Shown piece by piece: positions 25,472 through 36,216 of a DNA stretch of 64,000 bases. The stretch's first letter is position 1. Each line of letters begins with the position of its first letter. The position numbers were made by a program, and so were the translations under genes. This DNA comes from Eutrigla gurnardus (taxonomy: Eukaryota; Chordata; Actinopteri; Perciformes; Triglidae). The DNA lies in assembly GCA_963514095.1 (NCBI GenBank), contig OY741265.1:28185790-28249789 (forward strand), given 5' to 3'. Below the pieces are notes generated by a model. The model saw nothing but the letters and a program-made list of their open reading frames with translations, did not search any database and was not told where the DNA came from.

Positions 25472-26164
25472 GTGGAAACTTGCCAGTAGCAACATTACAA
25501 CACATATTGACGGTTCTTTTAACAGCAGAACTATTGAAGTGTTTCTGCCAGTTTAGTGGCTGCGGGTCAATTTGCTCCATTTGTTCCAAACTCAGAGGAG
25601 AAACAATGAAGTGCAGTAAAACTTCATTTTATCACCATGTGACGTGTAATGACCTGTAATGAGGTCAAATCAATGTTTGTTTGGGACTAAACACAAACAA
25701 TTTATAATTTGCTTAACTGTGCAAAGAAAGACAGAAAGCAAAATACACAAGATAAGTAATAATTTAGCCTTCAATTCATCACCAAAAAAACATAATACAT
25801 TCATAGCCATTACAGTCCTTTATAAAGAAAATAAGAGAGCTTCACATCCTCAATGTTCAATAATGATTGAAGGACTGATGAAAAGGCAGCAATGATACTA
25901 AACTCTTCAGCTGGAATTAATCACATTTAAATCTATATTTGAAACTAAACATTCAATCAAACGACTGTGATGTGAAATGAGAAACTGCAGAGAATGAGTG
26001 CTACAAAGCTTTCAGCATCTTTGAGCTCATTGTTGCACTTTCACAGCCCAAAGCTTTCTTCTGTGATTGAATCTCAAGAAGTTGGTCAAAACCAGCAGAA
26101 ACCAGACTGACTGTTATCAAGTTTCCCTGTCTGCTGGATGGATACATATGCAAATGTCTATATG

Positions 26165-26590
26165 TAGGTAGACGGACAGGAAGAAAGGTAGGAAGACAGG
26201 CAGGTAGACAGGTAGGTACACAGGCATGTAGGCTGGTGGACAGGCATGCAACTAGGTAGGCAGGTATGGAGGGAGACAGGTATGGAGGTAAACAGATTTG
26301 TTGGTAGACAGGTATGTAGGCTGGTGGACAGGTAGGTAACTAGGTAGACAGGTATAGAGGTAGCCAGACAGGAATGTGGGTATACAGGTATGTAGACAGA
26401 CAGGTATGCAGGTACACAGTTATGTAGGTAGGTAGACAGGTATGTAGGTATGTAGACAGGTATGTAGGTAGGTTAACAGGTATGTAGTTAGGTAGACAGG
26501 TAGGTAGGTACACATGTATATAGGTAGATAGACAGGTAACAGGTAGGTGGACAAATGGGTGGAAAGGTAGGTAGACAGACAGGTGGATAG
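26165..26590. repeat. GGTA/CAGG-rich degenerate minisatellite
   Basis: Loose tandem repeats of GTAGACAGGTATGTAGG type with 4-bp register slips. Minus-strand reading gives Leu-Pro-Thr-Tyr/Leu-Ser-Thr-Tyr ORFs with no protein family. Confidence 0.85.
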
Positions 26591-26803
26591 CTTCTTTGTG
26601 TTTTTTTGTCAGAACATTTGAATTGTGTATTTCTGTAGGAATGTGAAGAGAATTTAAGTAAACACACACACAAAAAGAAAAATCATGTCTAACATATGTT
26701 ACCCACCTCATAACTTTAATGAAGCAACAACACTAAACAAATGAATACTGTATGCTAAGCTAATGTTAGCTAAGCTAAATTGAAATGTGTCTCGTGTCAC
26801 CAG

Positions 26804-27005
26804 ATCACTTACAAAGCCCTGAGCTCGTTGGACCCCAGCGCCGACCTGACCACCCAGAGGGGACGGGTGTTCAAGCTGAGGAACGAGACCCTCCACCTGT
26901 TTGTAGGCCTCTACCCAGGGACCACGTACTTCTTCACCCTCAAAGCCTCCACCAACAAGGGCTTTGGCCCACCCATCACCACCCGCATCAGCACCAAGAT
27001 AGCAG
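26804..27005 (+). CDS. ptprt: ptprt exon, rest of FN3 repeat 3
   Basis: A 202-nt exon, phase 0 to phase 1. It encodes ITYKALSSLDPSADLTTQRG... through LHLFVGLYPGTTYFFTLK and ends ...TTRISTKIA. Acceptor TGTCACCAG, donor CAG|GTAAAA. It completes a fibronectin type III domain: the LYPGTTY motif is the F-strand signature and NKGFGPP leads into the G strand. It reads almost word for word like human PTPRT as I remember it (ITYKALSSLDP, DLTTQRGRVFKLRNET), more than PTPRK or PTPRM, and is the main reason for naming the gene. One sequon, N-E-T. The domain lies in the extracellular part used in homophilic cell adhesion. Confidence 0.96.
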
Positions 27006-27889
27006 GTAAAACGTCCTCGTCCTGTCTGATCCGTCCATGTGTCCTTTCACTGCCGCTGGCATTTGTTTGGTCTTTGCTCTGACAAAGGCCTCGCAGCTCG
27101 TTTGTGCTTATTATTACAATAATAGCAGGTGGAGATGGAGGCTTGTTTGTTGGCTGGGTGCTGGTTTGGCATGTCACTCAGCGTCTCTTTGAATGCGACG
27201 GTCTGACTTTGTGTTTGCCTCTTTGTTTGTCTGACTGACTGTTTTCATATCTGGTCCTCATGGTCCAAACAAAATGTCAAAGGCACGAACAAATGAGAAA
27301 AACAATCTTCATTTGGGGCAGAAAGTGTGAAATGACCTCACGTGTTGAAGCATTTCTTTATTTCGGACGTTTCTATTAGTATTCAAGCTGTCAGGGGAAG
27401 GTTGTTCTTTGTTGTTTAAATGACAAAATGACTGATGCTAAAGAAAAGCCCTTCACTTTCTCTCTAAATTCTTTATTTCTGTGATTCTCTGCACTTTACA
27501 CTTCTTTTGTCTGCTGTTTCAATCCAGTCCAGTCTCACATCATGAAATAGTCATCGAAGGCAATTCATTCGTTTCATGATCAGGAAAAGTAATAGTCCAT
27601 TTGAATGTCTCTCAACACTAAAACAATGTCAAATTAAAGTTAATTAGGATCCTTTTTCATGGTGGACACATGAGCTAGACCACGTGACCCTAACCCTTAC
27701 CGTGCAACGTCCAGGTAGTGATGTAGTATTAAATATTTAGGAAGGCTACTTATTGTGGGGAGGTGGGCGTATCGCAGAGTTTTGTTGTGACATGACGCGT
27801 TTGTGACATTTTCATTAAGCTAACGTTGGTTTTGTTGTCTAAACCTAACGTAGATTTTGTCTGAACCTAAAGTTCAGTCAGGACCACTT

Positions 27890-28329
27890 TGTCAAAAAGA
27901 ATCTTTATTTATTTGCACAAGTTTCATTTGGCGGTATGGTACTGTTCTGGGACTCCCTGCTCTTCCACGCGCTTGCGTGGAAAGCCTGAGGCAGGAAGAG
28001 CACCTTCCTGCCCTTCATGAGCCATCATGAACGGCATAAGCAGGGAGCGTAGCAGCAAGAAAAACCCCCAGACAGAGCAGAGCAACCAACAAGAACAAAG
28101 GTAAGGTACATAACAGATGACAGGAGGAGCTGGGGTGGAGGTGGGTTGAAAAAGCCGGCAGAGGAAGCAATGAGGGAGGTCAGGCTAGAGCGGTTTAAAT
28201 AGCGCGCTCTGAATGCAGTTTCCCAATAGGAAGCGAGCACGGGGAGTCAGCTGAGCCGTCAGCTGATCTCCTCGGTTTTGACAGCTACGCTGTTGCTGCT
28301 GATTTAGAGCTTGACGTCGTGGCCTGCCA
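27890..28329 (-). mobile_element. Probable solo LTR, minus strand
   Basis: On the minus strand the segment starts TGGCAGGCCACGACGTC and ends CTTTTTGACA, i.e. TG...CA. Between lie a CCTATTGGG box, a TATA-like CGCTATTTAAACCGC (plus 28191-28206) and a poly(A) signal AAATAAATAAAG (plus 27903-27914) about 15 nt from the end, the order expected of an LTR. It has no internal coding region and no clear flanking target duplication, so it is a solo copy of a retrotransposon not assigned to family. It splits R1-related sequence on both sides. Confidence 0.55.
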
Positions 28330-28344
28330 GAACTAACGCTACGC

Positions 28345-28785
28345 TTGATTTGGTTTTGTTGTTTAAACCTCACGTTTTTTTTTTTTGTTGTCTAGACCTA
28401 ACGTTGGTTTTGTTGTCTAAACCTAACGTTGGTTTTGTTGTCTAAACCTAACGTTGGTTTTGTTGTCTAAACCTAACGTTGGTTTTGTTGTCTAAACCTA
28501 ATGTTGGTTTTGTTGTCTTAACCTAACGTTGGTTTTGTTGTCTAAACCTAACGTTGGTTTTGTTGTCTAAACCTAATGTTGGTTTTATTGTCTAAACCCA
28601 ACGTTGGTTTTGTTGTCTAAACCTAACGTTGGTTTTGTTGTCTAAACCTAATGTTGGTTTTGTTGTCTTAACCTAACGTTGGTTTTGTTGTCTAAACCTA
28701 ACGTTGGTTTTGTTGTCTAAACCTAATGTTGGTTTTATTGTCTAAACCTAACGTTGGTTTTGTTGTCTAAACCTAACGGTCGTTG
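28345..28785 (+). repeat. 25-bp minisatellite, about 17 units (R1 array 2)
   Basis: Tandem GGTTTTGTTGTCTAAACC-based units. A six-unit block repeats at 150-bp spacing: the variant TTGTTGTCTTAACC with its neighbours appears at 28501 and again at 28651. The array therefore grew at least once by a block duplication. Confidence 0.95.
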
Positions 28786-29913
28786 GTGTTGTAATGAAAT
28801 GTTGACCCGACTGACAGAAAAAAAGGGGAGGGGGAAGGTTTGGCCACTAATGAAACTTCCAACTTAAATACATTATTTTTTAAAGTGGTGCTGGGCCAAT
28901 CTCAAAAAAAGTAGTAGACACTTTGTAGTTTAACGTCATATACAAGTACAGCCTTATTTGAATTATTTCCTTGTTATTATTTAAGCATAAATACATCAGA
29001 ACTATTTTCCTGAATACAAAAAGAGATATTAATGTTTATTAATCTTACTACATTACTGAACCCAGATGAGATATGAAGCAGTTATGAATCTCCATGTTTA
29101 CAGAAATGTTCATATCCGTTCAGGTACACTCATTCAGGACTCCGTCTCTTTCTCTGGACTATATCTACAGTTGATAACGGCTCCATTAAACCTTTTATCT
29201 GCTGATAGCTGTGACAGCCAACAGGCTCTGTGTTGTTTTATGATGGTGGTGGACTAACAGCTGAAAGATAACCTACACTACTACAAAGAAACACAAATGT
29301 AATAGCTTGCAAGCACTTTAGGATCTGGAGAATACAAATAGCACTATTCACTATCAAATAAAAGTCAAATGAAAGGATACTTACAACACTAATAAATGTC
29401 TTCTGTAGTCCTGTTTGGACCACGAAGGACTGTACAGGCGTCATCAGCATACAAGCGGCGTCCTGTCTGTAAATGGCTACAGTGACCTTTCCATCCGTCC
29501 AACAACATGTTGCTAAGAGTTAAGATAAAACACCCGCACTTAACGGAGACATCTCCGTCCAAATGTCACGCCGCCTCCAATCTTCATTATCTCATTCAGA
29601 GGCTGACGGGGGAAGAAATTTCAATTAAAGGACGCAGACAGATGGGGGAGGGGCTGCTGCTGCACCTCCAGTGTGACAGCATGACGGATGGCAAATGAAA
29701 AACATTCCATAGGATCCCTTTTCCTGGTGGACACATGAATTATACGCATGCATGTGACCAGGCAATGTCCATAGCGAGTGATGTAGTGTTTGATATTGAG
29801 GACCACATGAATAGATGGCATCATCAACCTCTGACACTTGACTTCACTTGGATCCTTCACTCACCAAATGGTTTCATGCTTGTAAATGTCCCTTTCTGTG
29901 TTCTTCCCATCAG

Positions 29914-30016
29914 CTCCTATGATGCCAGAGTATGAGTCTGAGGCCGCCTTGAATGAGACGGAGACCACCATCACCATCCTCTTAAAGCCCGCCCAGTCAC
30001 GTGGAGCACCAATCAG
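29914..30016 (+). CDS. ptprt: ptprt exon, start of FN3 repeat 4
   Basis: A 103-nt exon, phase 1 to phase 2. With the shared first codon (Ala) it encodes APMMPEYESEAALNETETTI, then TILLKPAQSRGAPI and two bases of the next Ser. Acceptor TTCCCATCAG, donor CAG|GTGAGT. It is the linker and first strands of the fourth FN3 repeat. PAQSRGAP is a landmark of PTPRT/PTPRK/PTPRM in this position. Another N-E-T sequon is present. Length and phases fit the upstream and downstream exons exactly. Confidence 0.95.
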
Positions 30017-30064
30017 GTGAGTTCTCACCTTTGTTTTCTTTTTCTATAAGTTGTATATATTCAT

Positions 30065-30715
30065 ATTTATTTCATTTCCTCTTCTCCTCCCCTCTCCAAC
30101 CTCCTCTCCTCTCTGTCCAGCTACTCTCCTCATTTCCTCTTCTCCTCCCCTCTCCAACCTCCTCCTCTCCGTCAATCTACTCTCCTCATTTCCTCTTCTC
30201 CTCCCCTCTCCAACCTCCTCCTCTCCTCTCCGTCCATATACTCTCCTCATTTCCTCTTCTCCTCCCCTCTGCAACCTCCTCCTCTCCTCTCCGTCCATCT
30301 ACTCTCCTCTCCGCCCATCTACTCTCCTCATTTCCTCTTCTCCTCCACTCTCCAACTTCCTCCTCCTCTCCTCTCCTCCCATCTACTCTCCTCTCGTTTC
30401 CTCTTCTCCTCCCCTCTCCAACATTCTCCTCTCCTTCCATCTACTCTCATGTCCTCTTCTCCTCTCTCCCCCTCTCTTGTTGTACTCTTTTTTCATCCTC
30501 TATCATCCCCTCTCCTTCCCTCCTCTTTCCTTACTCCCTTTTCTTTCATCCCTTCCCCTCTCCTCCCCTCTTTTTTCCCCTCTCTTTCATCCTCCTTCCT
30601 CCCCTCTCCACCGGCTTTTTTCACCCACTCCTCTCTCCTTTTCTTCATTCAAATATCCTCCCCATCTCTTACTTTCCCCTCTTTCCATTCTCCTTCCTCC
30701 CCGTCTCCTCCAAAA
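30065..30715. repeat. Polypyrimidine minisatellite
   Basis: About seven units of 55-65 bp built from CATTTCCTCTTCTCCTCCCC and CTCCAACCTCCTCCTCTCC run to about 30450, followed by irregular C/T-only text. Nearly all purines are on one strand for 650 bp, starting about 50 nt after a ptprt donor site. Three-frame ORFs of up to 307 codons here (Ser/Pro/Leu only) are artefacts. Confidence 0.95.
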
Positions 30716-32193
30716 TCATGTTGGCAGAAAATGACATGTTTAGAAAGAAGACGCATCATAGAAGACATGTTTCCTTACTTAAACAGTCCCCCAATCATGT
30801 GTTGCAAAGTTGCATTAAAATTATAATATCGACTCATTTTAATATTTTGAACACTGATAAGAATCAGCATCGTCACCATTCAGTGGGTCCATGTGTTCTT
30901 TATAGCAAATCACATTTAAATTAATGGCTTCTGTCTCACTGCTTTTGTTTCAACGCAAATCTCATTTATTCCGTTTCTCATTTTTTCAGCGCCGTGTTTT
31001 TTTAATTAAAAGTTGGCTTTGAACATGTGATCCCATCAGTTTCACTGGTGTGGAGGAGAACATAATTCTGTGGTTGCCTTCAGGGAAATACGGCTCCAAC
31101 GGGGGGGAGAATACACATCACTAGAATTTAGACTCGGGGAAATGGGTTTGAGAAATGTGAGCGTGGGTCAGCGGTTTCCTGTTAATTTCCGTAAATCCCA
31201 TACCTCTCCATTTATCACCCACACATGGCAAATATATGCGGTGTTGAATCGGGCTGTGGTCCAAATCACCTCCGTCTTTATGTGTGCATCAGCCGCACAT
31301 AAGCTGCTTGACGTGTTTGCTTATTATCCATGTTTTTTTTTCACGTTTTAAGTGCGAACAGATGTAGGTGTGTAGCAGAGAACAGACATCTGTTGGTTAA
31401 TGAGCGCGCTAATGTTTATTTTCCTTTATTCTGAGGAGATCAGAGCATCTCCAGTTCTGGAGCATCGATGAGATGTGTTTAGTGGAATGGCTGAGCTGGG
31501 AGGAGCAGCTGCACGACATTTATGCACATCAGCACGCCGGCACCGACGAATACATGAGTGCATTCACGCAAACGCACTCAGAGGAGGGAAGGCAGATGTA
31601 AAAGTTAACAGTGGATATCGGCGCACATTTACAGTGGATATCGGCGCACATTTGCTCATCGACAGAAATACAAAAAATGTTCAACATAATCTCATGGCAG
31701 CTTTTGAAATACTCACTAAATACTAACAATGATTGGTTTCCTGTTCACAGACACTATTTGTCTCCACTGTGGGACATGTTTTCATGTCTCTCAGCACTAA
31801 AACAATGTCAATGTAATGTTAATTACCACAAGTCTTTCATCGGGAGGGATGTTAGTGTCCCATTAGAACCAAGTTTTATATGTTATATGTTTGGCTCTTT
31901 AACTACACGTTTTAAACAATTTGAAACTGAGACCATTTGGTCCAGAAACATATTATGTAACTAAGCGTGTAGTTTAGTTGTATGGGAACCTAATTTTTCC
32001 CATTTCCCCCCCACAATTCCTTACTTTTTAAATATCCCGACTTAACGTAATGTTAGTTCGCAAAAATGTCCCCACTGTTCAGAAAAGTTCAAATTGATAT
32101 TATCTTCCTACTCCCTGTCCTTCTCTTGTACTCGGCCGCTGAAAATGCATTCATTTGAAATGGATAGGTCACCATAAAAGGTAGAAACAGCAA

Positions 32194-32196
<3 letters not shown>

Positions 32197-32249
<53 letters not shown>
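32197..32249. repeat. (GA)n microsatellite
   Basis: About 26 GA units. Confidence 0.95.
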
Positions 32250-32250
<1 letters not shown>

Positions 32251-32631
32251 CATCTTTAGTCATCAGCAATTATGTTTTATGAAAGCTGCCAAACATACAT
32301 CTCCCTAATTGCGTATAATTGTGAAGTGAGTTCTTGGCATGGAGGATGGAGCAAATGAGGGAGGGCAGAGTTTGTCCTGATGGCGAAAGGGGCCCTCAGC
32401 CATTCATGGAGCCTCACACACTTACATGTCACAAAACAAAGAGAAGAAAAATAAATATGTATACATTTAATTAAAGAAAACTCTGTGAAAATATGGACCA
32501 ATGTACCGGTTTTATTATGAAGGACATGTCCGGATCTACTTTTCCCTTTTTTCCATATTTTTATATTACACATTGAATCGTGGGAAAGAGCATTAGATTT
32601 TCTGATTTGGAGAAACCTTCCTCACACTTAT

Positions 32632-33409
32632 ACGACGGCGTATTAGGGCCACTGTCGAAAAAAAAAAAAAAACGGTGCCGAGAGAGGTGGGCAATATTCT
32701 GAGATTAAAAGTCACAAATTTGCTAGCTTTAAAGTGGCAAATTTGTGACTTTAAAACTAGCAAATTTGCGAGTTTTAAAGTGGCAAATTTGCTAGTTTAT
32801 TACGATGCTAACAACCTGCATTTATGCTAGCTAACTTCGCTTCCGAATGTCGCTTTTATCCTTCTAATTAATTCATCCCAACGTGTGAGGCCCTTAAGGT
32901 AATGGCTGTTGATGGTTATTGTTGGTTAATTTTATATGGGCCAAATTTTATATGGGCCAAATTGTCATCTTATTTGTGTTTATTGAGCAGGTAGTTTGCC
33001 TAAACTAGCGGTAGCTTTCACTTGTTGTCATAGCAACGGCAAACATCCGGGTCAAGCTACGTGATTACTTCCTCTATGACCGCTAGCTTAGCCAAACCAC
33101 CCGATCAACAAACACACATACCGTAAGATGACAATTTGGCCCATATAAAATTAACCAACACTAACCATCAAGAGCCATCACCCTAAGGACCTTAGCAAAG
33201 CATTGACACACGGGATGGATTAATTAGAAAGATAAAAGCTACATTCATGGGAAGTTAGCTAGCATAAATGCCGGTTGTTAGCATCGTAATAAACTAGCAA
33301 ATTTGTCACTTAAAAACTAGCAAATTTGTGACTTTTTTCTCAGGATATTGCCCACCTCGGCTCCGTTTTTTTTTTTTTTTTCCTTACAGTGGCCCTAATA
33401 CTCCGTTGT
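32632..33409. mobile_element. Foldback DNA element, copy 1
   Basis: A 778-bp element that is almost a complete inverted repeat. The left end ACGACGGCGTATTAGGGCC returns reversed at the right end, next to a poly-T that mirrors the left poly-A. Arms of about 300 bp contain GCAAATTTGCTAG, TTATTACGATGCTAACAACC and TATGGGCCAAATT..., and enclose a loop near 33010-33060. Flanks show an 8-bp near-duplicate, ACACTTAT (32624-32631) and ACACTTCT (33410-33417). No ORF. The second copy is at 53909-54646. Confidence 0.85.
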
Positions 33410-34352
33410 ACACTTCTGTGGTAAAAATAAAAAATAATTTATGTTCAGGAGTTAATGTTAGTAACGTTGCTCAGCTCTCGTAAACCGTTGACGTTACCAT
33501 ATACATTTGATAATGGAATTAATGTTTTAATATAAATCATTTTTGTCCAACATGGCTGTGAATGGTACAGTCCAAATACTGTGAATGTACAGAATTTTCC
33601 CTTTTAGTGTTGAAGGAAATGTCCATGAAGAACAGAAACGTAACAATACGGAACAATACCGTAAAATAACAGTGCAACGGTAAACAAAGAAATATGTTTT
33701 GCATAATTGTAATGAATAAAGATTTCACTTCTCTCTCTGTGTGTGTGTGTGTCTAATATCACAAAAAGTGTGTAGTGTTTTGTTAGATGTCTGTTGTAGA
33801 ATGTCATACAAGTGAAAAGCAGAACATGTGTTTGTGTTTTTGTTTTCTTTCTTGAAGCAAAGGTAAAAGTCTTCACTTTTACTGTTTGTAATTGGTACGT
33901 TTGTGCTGATTCAGCACAGGAAATGATCTGCCAACTACTTTGTTTGCATCTGTTCCTCTGACTGAAACAGGTGATCACCTTCTGTATGAATGATCAAAAA
34001 GGAATAACAAGTTGAATGTAAAATGTAGTGCCTCTTGTGTAACAGCACAATGCAAATGGGTGCTTAATGAGTGTCGTGCCTGACCTGACCAAGCTGATTA
34101 TTTGATGCCTTAACTAAATTAATTTCTAAATTCACCTGTTTTAAGAGTTCAAATTATCCCAAAAGTATCCTCATTAAAATACCATTTTAAAATATAATTT
34201 TTGACGAGGGTAGAAACACAATATTGACATTTTACCAAAATAAAATGACAGATTGAAAAAGAAAGAAATCTCCTAAACTAGTTAGTGCTGGACTACATAT
34301 TTCCTCCATCTCTCAGGTTACTAATACCTCTCTTATCTTCTTGTGCTTCCAG

Positions 34353-34629
34353 CTCCTACCAGCTCGTTGTGAAGGAGGAGCGCAAGTCAAAGACCCGCCG
34401 CGCCGCCTCCGAAGCCCCCGAGTGTTTCTCTGCCCCCGTCAGCTTCCGGAACGCCTCCGTCTTGGACTCGCCGTACTACATCGCGGCTGAACTGCCGCCG
34501 TCCAGCCTCAACGCTGTCCAGCCGTTCACAGTGGGAGACAACAAGAGCTACGGAGGTTACTGGAACCCTCCGCTGTCACCGGCCAAGAGCTACAGCATCT
34601 ACTACCAGGCCATGAGTCGAGCCAATGGG
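34353..34629 (+). CDS. ptprt: ptprt exon, body of FN3 repeat 4
   Basis: A 277-nt exon, phase 2 to phase 0. It encodes (S)SYQLVVKEERKSKTRRAAS..., then CFSAPVSFRNASVLDSPYY, AAELPPSSLNAVQPFTVGDN, GGYWNPPLSPAKSYSIYYQ and ends SRANG. Acceptor TGCTTCCAG, donor GGG|GTGAGT. This is the membrane-proximal FN3 domain. The basic stretch RKSKTRR sits where R2A/R2B receptors are cut by furin-type enzymes, but P4 is Lys, not Arg, so the site is imperfect. Sequons N-A-S and N-K-S are present. Compared with my recollection of the human exon (274 nt) it is one codon longer, around SEAPECF. Confidence 0.96.
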
Positions 34630-36216
34630 GTGAGTCCAAACGTTGTTGTCAATATTGTCATACTCACATTGTTCATCCATCAACGATATATGCAAATACA
34701 TTACCAAAGAAACATACATCATCTAGAACCAACCAATTCCAACCAGTAATATGACATCCATCAATGTGAAACTTTTAGCGAGAAGCGCGATGTTGTAGAA
34801 GTCACAATACTTAAGTCAGGATATGATATTATTATGATACTTTAGTCTCGATATGATATGATGTCATGATTTGTAAGTCTTGATTTGATATAAATGTGAT
34901 TTTAAACATGTGTTAAACATTTGCAATATGCTGGCTATTATGTTTTCAACTGTAATTAATTCATTTTGTCAACGTGTTTTAATAAGATTTCACTCCGTTC
35001 ACCTCAGTTCAATCATTCTTATTGCAGCTAAAGTCAGACTGACCAAGACTTTATTTTATCCAACCTCATGTCAATCAGCTGATTTTACCCATGAACACAC
35101 CAGAAAAACCTCAGCACCATCTAGTGGACTGACGAAGCAATTTTTACCAAAAGGTTCACCTTGTGCAATTTGCAATGTTATCCAGTTTGCTCAATGACTA
35201 TTAAAAACACTCACATGAACAGGTGCTCTACTCGTCTGCTTTACATTGTTTGGCCACCCCCTAAACATTGCCTTCTGGCAGATTTGTGATTTTTTTTGGT
35301 GATATAAATAAACTGAACAGAATTTGGAATCTCGACTCCTAGAATGCACCACTTCCCCTCTTTGTCTAGAGACCCCCGCCTCATAACCCATTCACTACTT
35401 GAACTTGCCTTTTGAATTTCCATAATACTCTGAACTCCTGTGAGGGTTGTTTTAATTTTCCACTACCGTAACCACAGTAACTCAGTTTGGCTGATGCCGT
35501 GACGTAATTCAATACACACACACACACACTCTAGAATGCAGATTCCCCACAATGCACTCAGGGAGAGAGTGGCTTGTTGCATGATTGAACAGTGTGTGTG
35601 CTCTGTATATGTGCAGACTTTAAATCCGGTCACATAAGAATACCTCGTTTGATTGGATCTCAGTCAATCCAATCAGTGTGAGGTTGGTTTGGGTCATGGA
35701 TTGGTGCAGCTGGGGGCTGGTGGGGGGTTGGTGGGCCGGTGCTGCCGCCATAAACCAAAGGATTTGGTTAGAAAGTCAGGCAGAATGTCTGCACATAATC
35801 CATCCTAAAGATAAATTGTTGTTTGAAATACATACTTTTTTCGAACTTCCCAGATAATGCAACTAAAAGAATGTTCTGTTACTGTTTTTGTTGGAGAGTA
35901 ACGCTGCTAAAGCAGTTAGTTGCGGGAAAGTTTAGGTTCAAAATGTTGGGTTTGCTTCCATTACCAAAACGTCGTCCCTCTGCAGACTCTGTAGCGTTAC
36001 ATCATACATTTCCTCCTTCGCTACCAACACACAAGAACCAATAGAAAGCTTCAACACTTCAACTTCAACAATTATGATTTCTGGACGTTTGTGAAATGCT
36101 GACGTTTTTCTGAGGAGGATAATCTTCATGTATAACACCCTTTAGATTTTACCTCTAAAATCAACTAATTGGCGTTTTCATACCTCACAGTCTTGATCAT
36201 CAAAAAAATCTGGCTC

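Larger units (their letters stand above)
3769..26803 (+). other. ptprt: ptprt intron, about 23 kb
   Basis: A large intron (GTCAGT...GTGTCACCAG), common in the PTPRT gene, which is very large in other vertebrates. Named repeats inside are listed separately. Between them: 7033-7330 is an R1-family copy; 8228-8450 ends in TTTTGGCAATATGGTGTAT, reminiscent of the terminus of a fish DNA element; 8860-9330 has a diverged duplicated block (see findings); 10044-10140 (AAAGGTGGGTAGAGTAACC...) and 10693-10745 (CAGGGGTGTCCAATC...) look like fragments of fish interspersed elements; 11400-11545 is a degenerate R1-like tandem; 12880-13090 is an R1 copy. Elsewhere (for example 15450-16160, 17560-17900, 19600-20600, 24130-26150) I see nothing nameable. 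Most long ORFs are low-complexity shadows. Confidence 0.85.
27006..29913 (+). other. ptprt: ptprt intron, 2.9 kb
   Basis: GTAAAA...TTCTTCCCATCAG. Inside are an R1 copy (27530-27850), a solo LTR (27890-28329) and the largest 25-bp array (28345-28785). 28800-29690 shows nothing nameable. 29700-29800 is a short R1 piece (GTGGACACATGAATTATACG, GGCAATGTCCATAGCGAGTG). Confidence 0.85.
30017..34352 (+). other. ptprt: ptprt intron, 4.3 kb
   Basis: GTGAGT...CTTGTGCTTCCAG. It holds the pyrimidine-rich minisatellite (30065-30715), an R1-like piece (about 31735-32000), a GA microsatellite (32197-32249) and a foldback element (32632-33409). 30720-31730, 32250-32630 and 33410-34350 show nothing nameable. 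Confidence 0.85.

Noticed and set aside
30001..30924. 307-codon plus-strand ORF and overlapping ORFs in other frames
   Set aside because: It is the translation of a pyrimidine-only minisatellite (Ser/Pro/Leu/Phe only), open in several frames at once, inside a ptprt intron.
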